Source: Competibacter_A sp037045685 (lineage in GTDB: Bacteria > Pseudomonadota > Gammaproteobacteria > Competibacterales > Competibacteraceae). Taken from it: DNA of 64,000 bases. Positions within the stretch are counted from its first letter, which is position 1; each line of letters begins with the position of its first letter. The notes under the pieces were generated by a model. That model saw only the letters and a list, made by a program, of their open reading frames with translations, was not told the DNA's origin and did no database searches. The position numbers and the translations under genes are program-made. The stretch spans positions 1 to 64,000 of the forward strand of contig JBAOII010000011.1 of the NCBI GenBank assembly GCA_037045685.1, read 5' to 3'. Positions 1-8,630 of the stretch are shown piece by piece.

Positions 1-153
1 TTACAGTTCAAACGGGTTCACGAAACCGACCCTATATATTCAGCCAGAATCAATATCGATTATCGTGCTGTAGGCATCATGAATAACAATGAAATTGTTT
101 GGTTTTGGATAGGCCCACACACTGAATATGAAAAACTGCTGAAGCGGCTTTAA
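1..153 (+). CDS. RelE/ParE-type toxin, C-terminal part (cut by window edge)
   Basis: The first 50 codons are open from base 1 and end at TAA 151-153. The peptide ends with an IVWFWIGPHTEYEKLLKRL-type tail, which resembles the last strand and helix of RelE/ParE/HigB-fold toxins (the W-F-W-I-G-x-H-x-x-Y-x-x-L pattern). Such toxins are mRNA interferases or gyrase poisons paired with an upstream antitoxin, which would lie outside the window. The start is missing, so completeness cannot be judged. It is noticeably more AT-rich than the following gene. The family call rests on this short tail alone. Confidence 0.6.
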   Translation, partial: LQFKRVHETDPIYSARINIDYRAVGIMNNNEIVWFWIGPHTEYEKLLKRL

Positions 154-244
154 GCTAAAGCCAAAGTAGGCATTGCACCTGACCCCGCTACGCAGGGCAG
201 GCGAACGAGATCGTTAAACGATTGCCTATAGCTCTCCTTTCTGC

Positions 245-3200
245 CTATCCACCAGAAGCAGCCCGATTCGCCGCCCGCCGTTCCAGCCGCCGCAAGCTCT
301 TGAACGCGATGGCTCGAATCGCCCCGTCCTCGCTCTTGTTGGCCAGAATGCCCTGCAACGCGGTTTGCGCCGCCTCGCCGCCCAGCCGGCCCAAGCGCCG
401 CAATCGCGCTGGATCGCGCTGCCGCTTCGCCGTCGGTCGCCGTGGCGCGACGGACCAGCGCCGCGACTTCCCGCTGCTCCAGATAAACCGGCAACGCGGT
501 TTGCCGCTGTTCGGCGCTGGCCAGCAAGCGGCCATCCGCTTTGGGCAAAACCGCCCGCAGAACCGGGCGCAAGGCCGCGCCATCGGCGCTCTTGGACCGC
601 TCTAAATGCTGTAGCACAGGTTCGCCGCCAAGCCGGGCGAGAGCGGCGCTGGCCGCCGCGCGCACGCCGGCATCGACATCTTCCAGGGCTTGCAACAGCG
701 CGTTGCTGTCCTTGGCGTCGCCGCACTCGGCCAAGCAGCGAATCGCCTCGCGCCGCACCGCGACCGGATGCCGGGGATCGGCGAGCGCGGCCCGCACCGC
801 CGGCGCGATGGCGAGTTGCAATTGACGGGCGGCCCACAGAGCAGCCCGCCAAGCGTAGCGCTTCCGCGCCGGTCTGCTCCCACGAATGCCGTTCGTCGGC
901 CTGCCGCCAACCGTTGGCCGCCCGCTCCAGCGCGGCTTGCACCCCTGCCGCCAAATCCCGGTCACCGCTGTTGCCGGCGATCCAGGCGGCCTCGGCCCGT
1001 GTCGCCGCCGCGTCGCTGCGCAGCAACTCACCCAAGGCGTCGCGGGAAAACGCTTGGCGGCGGATCAGCCCGCGCCGCAACCGCTGCCGAACCTGTTGAT
1101 CCTTGACCACGCCCAGCCGTTGCGTGAGGGTGGCGGGGTCGCCCTGTCGGGCTAGAAAGCGCGCGGCGGGCTGGCTGATCTCGGCGTATTCGCTGTTCAG
1201 GGCCAGCAGGTTGACCTGGGTGGCGTCGCTGGGATAAATCCGCCGCAACGCTTCCAGGCCGGCCTTGCGCAGATTGGCATCGCGCTGGTGCAACAGCGAT
1301 TCCAGCACCGGCTCGGCGGTGATTGCACCCAGCTCGCCCAATTCGACGGCGGCACGTTGCCGGGCGGTTCCATCCTCGTAGGGGTCGCTGGCGAGGCGTT
1401 CCAGCAGGGCGCGGCTGCGCTCGTCGCCGATGCGCCGCAAGCCACGCAGCGCCCGCCAACGCAGTTCGCCCCGTCCTTCGCGCGCCAGCCGCTCCAGGTT
1501 GTCGCGCACCCGTTGGCGCTCGTCGGCATCGGTCAAGCGGGGCACCAGCGCGCCGAGGGCTTCGGCGGCGTCCGGCGCCAGCGCGCGGTCGTCGGCGGGC
1601 AATTCGGCGCGCTCGTCGAGCAGCGGCTCCAGGTATTCCAGCGCGCGACGGTCGCCCAACTCGCCCAGCGCGGCGATGGCGCGTTTCCGTTCCGTCTCCG
1701 CGCCTGCCGTGAAGGCCAGCAGCAGCGGTTGGAAGGCTTCCGGGCGCTGCTGTTTCGCCAGCCCCTCGGCGGCGGCCAGCAGCAGCTCGCGGCGACCGCC
1801 GACCAGCGCCCGCGTCAACGGCTCCAAACTCGCGCCCGGCATACCCGCGACGATGCGTTGCGCCAGTTGCGCGCAGGCCAACGCCCGAATCGCCTCGTCG
1901 CGGTCGTCCAGCAGCCGCACCAGCAAGGTTTCGGCCGGTTTCGCTTCCAGGTTGCCCAGCACTTCGACGGCGCGGGCGCGAATCGCGGCGTTGTCGTGGT
2001 CGAGCAGCGGCGGCAAGGCTTGCAGGGCGGCTTCTTCTTGATAGCGCGGATAGTGCCGCCCGTCGGCGCGTTTTTGCTCCGGCTGGACCCGGTCGCGCAA
2101 CAGTTGCAGCAGCACATCCAGCGCCAGTCCGTGATGCGTGGCTTTGTCCTTGTCCAGCAACCAGCGTCCCAGCAGCGACGCGGCGGCGACATGACCGATG
2201 CGCCCCAAAGCGCGCAGCAGGGCCGGTCGGTCGGCGGTCTGGTCGGGATCGTCTTCCAAGCGCGCGGCTATGGCGTTGGCCGCTCCCTCCGCAGTTTGTT
2301 CGTTCGGGCGGGCGTGCGCCAAGGCGACCAGCGCCTCCAATGCCCGGTTGGCGGTGCGCGGTTCGGCGCGCAAGGCAGCGGCCAACACGTCCAGCGCTAG
2401 GAGTTCGCCGCGCTGGGCCAAGCCCACGGCGGCGCGCAGGCGCAACTCGTCGTGCTCGCTTTCCAGGGCGCGGCTCAAAGCGGCGGCGATGCGCGGATCG
2501 TTGGCGTCGAGCAGGCGATCCACCACGGTCAAGCGCAAGTCGTCGTAACGGCTGTTCAACGCCAGCAACCACGGTTCCAGGCTACCGGCGGGGTACAGTC
2601 GGGGCAGTTGTTCCAAGGCGTGGCGGCGTGTTTCCGCGTTGGCGGCGTTGACCGCGCCACGGGCCAGTTCGGCGGCGCGGGCATCGCCGGTCGCGGCCAG
2701 AGCCAGCAAACGGTCGAAGGCATTGCGGCCAAGATCGGCGGAATCCACGTCCAAGGCCAAGGCCAACGGCTCCAGCGGCTCGCGCGGATGCAATTCGGCC
2801 AGCGCGTTCAGCGCCGCCTGCCGCACCAGATGATGCGGATCGCCCAGAGCTTGGCGCAGCACCGGCAACACGGCTTCCCGGCCGATGGCGGGCTGCGGGG
2901 CCAGCGCCGTGAGGCGGGCGATGCTGTCGCGCCGCACCCGCTGGTAATCGTCCGGTCCCTTGGCGACGGGCGCTTGCCGGATCAGGCCGGCGTAAGTCCC
3001 GAACGCGAGTCGCCACAGTTCGGACGCGCCGGCTCGGTCCTGCTCGTTGGGGGGTCGGCGCCCGCCGCCGGCGAAGCGCAACACGGTCAACAGGCGCTGG
3101 GTGGCGGAACCGCTCGGCTGTTGTGGCTTGCGCTGAAACAGACCGCGTATCCAGCCGGTTTTGCGCTCCAGCCGCGCTTCGGCCTCCGGCGCGGTTTGCG

Positions 3201-6200
3201 GCGGCGCCTGATCGGTGGCGATTTCGGCCAGACGCTTCGCCTCGCGCCAGAAGGTTTCCGGCTGCGGGCGCAGGCCGAGAACCTGGGCGGCGGCGTATCG
3301 CCGGGCCGGGGAGTCGCTGGCCAGGGCGTTGACCACGGCGTTCAGCAGGCGCGGCCGTTGCGCCGGCTCCGGCCAGTTGCGCATGTCGCTGGCTTTCTCG
3401 GGCTGGCGTGGCCCGATCAGTTCCAAACCCCATTGCCCCAAGTCTTCATCGTGCAACCGTGCTTCCAACACGCGGGCGGCGGCAAAGCGGATTTCCGGCT
3501 GTCCGGCGCTCAGGGCGCTGAGCAGCAAATCCGGCTCCAGCTTGGCCCGCGCCAGGGCGATATCGCGGGCCACGATCACCGCGAAGGTCAATTCCTGGAG
3601 ATCGCGCTCGGTATCCTCCAAGCCTTGCAGCAAGCCTTGCACGCCATCGCCGCCGAGCGCGACGAAGCTGTAGAGCGCGCCGCGCCGGATCGGCAAATGC
3701 TCGTGGCGCTGGGTTCCGGCCAGCACCGGAATCGCCCGTATATCTCCCAACTTCGATAAGCCGTCGGCGGCCCAACTGCGCACCGCCAGATCGGCGTGCG
3801 CCAGCGCGGCGACCAGCGGCTGTTCGTTGCCGCTTTGGCAGGCGGCAGCCAAACCGCGTGCGCCGTGTTCCCGCACCAAGGCATCTTCGTCGCGCAGCAG
3901 GGTGTTCAAAAACGGGATGCTGGCCGGGTCGCCCACGTCGGCCAGGGCGCTGGCGGCGCGCTGGCGCAGCGCATCGGAAGGACGGTCGCGGTCGGTCTTG
4001 GGGATGCTCAGCAACGCCTGCATCGGTCCCACGGCGCGGCTATCTCGACGCTTGCCGCACAGTTCGCCGGCCCGCACCCGCAGCAGATAAAATGGGCTGT
4101 CGAAGGCGAGGGCGAAGGCTTGCGCGTCGCTGGGCAGCAGTTTGTCGAGCGCCTCGATGGCGGCGAGAAACTGGGGCGCTTCCTCGGTTTGCAGCAGTTC
4201 GATCAAACGGTTGCGCAGCGGAGCCGGGTCGGTCGCTTCCAGCGCGCCCTTCGAGACCGGCCAGACGGACCTCGATAGCGGGCGAGTTGAGCGCCGCCAA
4301 ATGGTAGTTCGAGCGTTTTTTGTCGGCGTCTTCCTTGGTCAGAGCCTCGTAGGCGGCCAGACCCACCTCGGCGGCGGCATCGCCGACCCGCTCGATCAGC
4401 AATTCCTTGGCCCAAGCGCGCGACTGGCGGGCTTGGCGGGCCAGCTCGTCCACCGCCCAGCGGCGAATGTCGGGATGAACCGAAGCGACCGCCCGGCGCA
4501 GCGTGGTTTCCGGGCGCTTGCTGTGCCAAGCCCACAGCGTCCGCATGGCTTCGCGCCGGGCGTCTTCGGCCTCGTCGTCCAGGGCGTGGCCGAGCAGCGT
4601 GTCGATGCGGGTGGCGAGTTCGCCTTGCGCGGTCGAGCCGTGTTTGACCAGCAGTTGCAGGGCGCGGGTCCGAATCTCGCCGGCCTGGGTGCGCAGCGCC
4701 AGTTCGGCCAGCTCGATCTCGCCGGCCGGGCCTTCCGGTTCGGCCAGTTTGAGCAGACCGTCGAACGCGGCGGCGCGAACTTGCGCGTCGTCGTCGTTCA
4801 ACAGCCATTGCAGGCGCAGACGCAGGCGTCGATCACCGGCCAGATTGATGATGGCGTTCGCCAGGAAAAGGGTGACGAGACGGCGCGTGTTGGCGTTTGG
4901 CTCCCGGCTGAGTTGCAGCAAGGCGCCGCTGGCGCGGTCGTCGCCGAGCCAGCTCAGGCACAGGGCGCTTTGCAGGGCCATGTCCGGCTGGCGGCAAACC
5001 AGGGCCGCGAACAGCGGTTCCAGGTCTGGCTCGGTCGGGGTCGCGCCGGTGGTGGCTGCCGCGCCTTCGATGCCGAGGGCGGCGTACTCGTCCAGAATCT
5101 TGGCGATATCGGGGCCGCTGGCGCGCAGGTTGGCGACCAGCGCGGGATGGACCGCGACCGCGATCCAAAAGGCCGCGTGGCGCACCGAGAACGTGTCATC
5201 GTTGATGGCTTGGCCGAGCAGCCGGCGGCCTTCCGGCGTCGCGCCGAGGTTGCGTCGCCCGAGCCGGATCAGCACCGCGCGGCGGATATCCGGGGAACCG
5301 CGCTCGAACGCGCCGCGCAAGGCGACGCTGGCGTCGGGTTCCAAGGCCAGCAGGCTATCCAGAGCGGCCTCGCGGACTTTTTCGTCCGAATCGCTCAGCC
5401 GCTCGTTAAGCAGTCTCGGTACCAGCGGCGACGCTTGGCGCAAATCGGTCAGGCGTTGCACCGCATCGAGTCGGATGTCCGGGTGACGGCTGCCCAGCGC
5501 CAGTTGCAGGGCTTGCAGCGGCGTTTCGGCGTCGATTTGCTCCAGTGCTTTGAGGGCGGCCTTGCGCACGCCGACATGGTCGTCGTTCAGCGCCTTGGCC
5601 AGCGCGGGCCGGCTGCGGCGACGCTGGCTGGTTCCAAGCTTTTGCGCGGCTTCGATGCGCTGCCCCGGTCGAGAATCCTGGCTTAGCACCCATTCCAAGC
5701 CTTCCCGCGCTTCGTCCTCGGCCAGTTGCGCCAAAGCGTCCAGAGTCGCCGACGACGAGCGCGTCGCCTTGACCTCGTCGAGCAAGCGTTGCAGCCGGGA
5801 ATCCCAGGTTTCGGGATTGCCTGAAGGGTTGCCGTTCTGATCGACCGAACTGAGCCAGATTTGCCGCTGCTCGGTCACCGCGACCAGCAGCCCGCCGCGC
5901 TGTTCCGGCTTGGCCTGCGGCAGCGGGTCGAACAGCGCCAATGCGCTGGCGTTGCGGCCAACGGGAACGGTGCGCGGCTTGCGGCGTTGATCCAGGGTCC
6001 AGACCTTGAGTTCGCCATCCTCGCCGAGCGAGAACAAGCGGCGCGGCAGCGGTCGGCCCTGTTCGTCGTTCAGCGCGGCGCTGAAGAGCAGGCCACGCAC
6101 CGGCCCCTGATGAGCGGCGTCGCCGCTGCGATTGTCTTCGTCGATGGCGCCTTCCAGAAAGCAGACCCGGATCGAGCCGTCGCCGCAGCCGGCCACGATT

Positions 6201-6802
6201 CGTCCGTCGCCGGTGAAAGCCAGAGCGAAGATGCCGCGTTCGCCGCAGGGCATGACGCGGGGTTCGGCGTCGGCCAGCCGCGCCAGTGGCAAGACGTAAA
6301 TCGTGTTGTCGGCGCCAGCGGCAGCGACGTTGCCACTCGCCGGGTCCAGCGCGACGGCGCGTAGCGCCTGCTCGCTCAAGCGGCGTTTGGCCTGCTCGCG
6401 CAAGCGGGGCCGGTCGCCGTCCGTTTCGACGATGTGCAGCGCCAGCGTCCCGTCATCGCCCACGCTCAAGACCTGCGAGTCGGACGCAACCAGCGCCCGC
6501 ACCGCGCCGCCGTGAACGGCTTGCTGCCAATCCGGCGTTTTCCCGTCGCCGCCCGTGCGCCAAAGCGCCAGATCGCCCTCGGTGGTTCCGGCCAGCAAGA
6601 GATCGTCGCCGCAAAAGGCCAGCGCGGACGCGGTGGCGTCCAGCGGGGCGCTGAAGCGGGCGTTCAGCTTGGGCAGTTGCAGCAGGTGAACGCTGGAGTC
6701 GGTGACGCCCGCCGCGTCGCGGCGACCGCCGACGGCCAACAGTTTGCCGCTGGCGGCGACGGCCAATAGGCGTTCAATGTGGGGCGCGTATTGTTTGGCC
6801 AC
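245..6802 (-). CDS. Giant WD40 plus HEAT-repeat protein, interrupted by three frameshifts
   Basis: The gene starts at ATG 6802 and would encode about 2,184 residues. Roughly the first 300 residues look like WD40 blades (repeats such as LALWRTGGDGKTPDW and LKVWTLDQ). The remainder is a continuous array of about 30-residue HEAT/PBS-lyase-like repeats (patterns such as VRKAALKALEQI and IRALACAQLAQ). Reading frame is lost near 4248 (an extra G in a GGG run), near 859, and near 394 (CTGG read as CTTGG). Removing one base at each site gives an uninterrupted repeat array ending in AANRAASGG at TAG 247-245. No enzymatic domain is visible, so this is a scaffold or sensor by inference. It lies in the same direction as the nuclease-like pair and retron genes. 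The breaks are more likely sequence errors than decay, because repeat register is kept across each one. Confidence 0.75.
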
Positions 6803-6946
6803 GGGCGGCTCCTATCCAAAAGTCATTTAGGGGTTTCATGCGATAGCTGCTCGCGTTCAAAGAATCTATTAACGCTGCAAAATTGAGAAAATCTAAAGTT
6901 TAGAATCAATAAATTGTTGTTTTTAATCAGAATATTGTCGATCTTT

Positions 6947-7636
6947 TTAACAGCGCCTGATATGAGTGCGCCGCTCAGATACGATATTAGGGGTATATCT
7001 ATTTTTATCTTCGCTTGTACCAATTCCTAATAATTCATAAACACTACCACCTATGCCTGGATTAACGCTTCCATTTTCTGAGGTTTCATTGTCTTCGGCT
7101 AACCAGAGATACCTGAAGTGTTGAGCTATACTTATATCAAACTCCGCTTCTAACCTCTGTTGAGCGCCTACTAAGATAACTGGAGAAAGAATAAAAACAT
7201 ATTTTGGATTTTTTTCAAAAATAAGTTCGGAAATGTTTGATCTTACAACACAGGCACTAGAAATAATTGATTTGACAACTACAAACGCATCTACGTTACC
7301 TTCTATTGGTTCAACGTACCTCCTAATAATTGGCGCCACCTCGGTATTCTCATTTATACGCTTTCGGTCATTCCAAAAACAAGCTAAAGAGGTCCGAAGC
7401 GAATTTACTCTTTCTAAAGAGCAAATTACACCGCGAGCAAGAAAGTCTGCATCTTCATTAGTGCATATCAAAAGAACTTGATTAAATCCGTATAATTGTT
7501 GAATTAACTCCTTCGCTAATTCTTGTCCAAGTTGTTCCATAATATGTCGATATTTATCATGGCTAATAGGTTTTTTGATAAGCTCATTGAGTAACATCTT
7601 AGCTTTAGAGCCGGCCAAATTAGAATAGGTTCTCAT
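6947..7636 (-). CDS. Degenerate uracil-phosphoribosyltransferase-like protein of an AT-rich cassette
   Basis: The 229-residue protein follows the layout of uracil phosphoribosyltransferases. It has a helical N-terminus, a strand LLICTNEDADFLARG where UPRTs have the LLVPTLRAG-type segment, a strand VDAFVVVKSIISSACVV where they have VVDPMLATGGS, and a late NPGIGGSVYELLG matching the uracil-binding PGLGD loop. The acidic DP and the ATGG of the PRPP loop are absent, so ordinary PRPP catalysis is doubtful; a ligand-sensing or altered-enzyme role is inference. The ATG overlaps the stop of the upstream nuclease-like gene by four bases, so the two are translationally coupled. Base composition is far more AT-rich than the flanking genes, consistent with recent acquisition. 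No exact family is recognised. Confidence 0.55.
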   Translation of the reverse strand: MRTYSNLAGSKAKMLLNELIKKPISHDKYRHIMEQLGQELAKELIQQLYGFNQVLLICTNEDADFLARGVICSLERVNSLRTSLACFWNDRKRINENTEVAPIIRRYVEPIEGNVDAFVVVKSIISSACVVRSNISELIFEKNPKYVFILSPVILVGAQQRLEAEFDISIAQHFRYLWLAEDNETSENGSVNPGIGGSVYELLGIGTSEDKNRYTPNIVSERRTHIRRC

Positions 7637-8481
7637 GGTAAAAGATCCTCAAATTCGTTGAAGTTTTTTGGGCGGCAATCTACAATCCGTTGCATAAAGC
7701 GTTGAAAATTATCACTGAAGCAGTTATCTTTTAAGATGCCTTGATCTGTTGGAGGATATTCCCATTCAAAATATCCCCTATCTGTCCAATATTGCAAGCC
7801 AATAATATCATTCAAGATTGTTTTACATTCGTCCCAGAGAAGCGAATTTTCTTGCCATTGGCAATAAATTCGGCCGATTTTATTAGATCGGATATGTTCG
7901 ATAACCTTGCTTAATAAACAATAACCATCATCATCCGGTATGTGATCACGCCAAGCAAGATAAATAGCGAATATAATATTTTGATTTTCTGTTAGACTTG
8001 AAAAACGAGTTGCACGAATTTTTTTTAAGGGATACTCAACCAATTGATTCAGTTGTGCTAATTCAGAAAGCCGCTCAAGATAAGGAAAAAGAAAAATTTC
8101 TGTGACATCCTTGACCTCATCCGGCATATTTGAAGTTAATGACTTAGCTCGTGCTTCATTGGCAATCACCAACCAAAGCTTAAAAAAACGTTCTTTTCTC
8201 TTACAGATTTCTTTCTGCCTAGTAAATTCAGATTTCAATTTCATGGAATCTGCACCCCATGTAATTGTTTTGTTAGCTTTTAGCTGATGATAATGGTCTT
8301 CCTCGCACGTTTCTATAATAAGATCATCAACTGGGCAGGAAGCTTGTTCTTTGATACGAACCTCGGAAGATTTAAATAGAACTGATTCAAGATAGTAGAG
8401 AATGCGATATACAGTAAAATAGTCTTCGTATCTATTCCCTCTTTTATTACTTAAACCGCCTATATTTCTAAAGTCAGCCAT
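7633..8481 (-). CDS. Cap4/DUF4297-like nuclease candidate
   Basis: The 282-residue protein begins MADFRNIGG and soon shows RGNRYEDYFTVYRILYYLE, then PVDDLIIETCEEDHYHQLKA at about residues 50-70. A G-x-x-Y(E/Q) helix followed by a (V)DD strand and an H/Q-x-K strand is typical of the PD-(D/E)XK nuclease domain at the N-terminus of Cap4 and DUF4297 defence proteins; the motif reading is mine and has not been searched. The C-terminal half is helical with no known domain and ends NEFEDLLP. It is the first gene of a two-gene AT-rich cassette with the UPRT-like gene. A plausible inference is a nuclease effector controlled by the UPRT-fold partner. Flanking genes are GC-rich, so the cassette is probably foreign. 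Confidence 0.5.
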   Translation of the reverse strand: MADFRNIGGLSNKRGNRYEDYFTVYRILYYLESVLFKSSEVRIKEQASCPVDDLIIETCEEDHYHQLKANKTITWGADSMKLKSEFTRQKEICKRKERFFKLWLVIANEARAKSLTSNMPDEVKDVTEIFLFPYLERLSELAQLNQLVEYPLKKIRATRFSSLTENQNIIFAIYLAWRDHIPDDDGYCLLSKVIEHIRSNKIGRIYCQWQENSLLWDECKTILNDIIGLQYWTDRGYFEWEYPPTDQGILKDNCFSDNFQRFMQRIVDCRPKNFNEFEDLLP

Positions 8482-8630
8482 AGTTACAAGATAACACCCA
8501 AAGTGAAATGATTAGAGCACATTCAATACTCAGTGATATCACATGAACCGATAACGTTTCGGTTACAGTGCAAAATTAGAAAATCTTATGAAACCATTAT
8601 GCTATAGATTAATTATGCAATAATACCTTT
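8482..8630 (-). promoter_or_regulatory. AT-rich leader of the nuclease/UPRT-like cassette
   Basis: This gap separates the retron ARM gene from the AT-rich cassette and shares the cassette's base composition. It contains a six-base inverted repeat, AACCGA (8546-8551) and TCGGTT (8559-8564), with a seven-base spacer about 70 bp upstream of the nuclease-like start. That could be an operator. No convincing -35/-10 pair was found. The call rests only on position and dyad symmetry. Confidence 0.25.

Noticed and set aside
226..4206. The long 1,326-residue frame taken as an independent gene
   Set aside because: It begins inside the HEAT array of the upstream frame and its last ~250 residues are out of register; both ends are explained by frameshifts in one gene.
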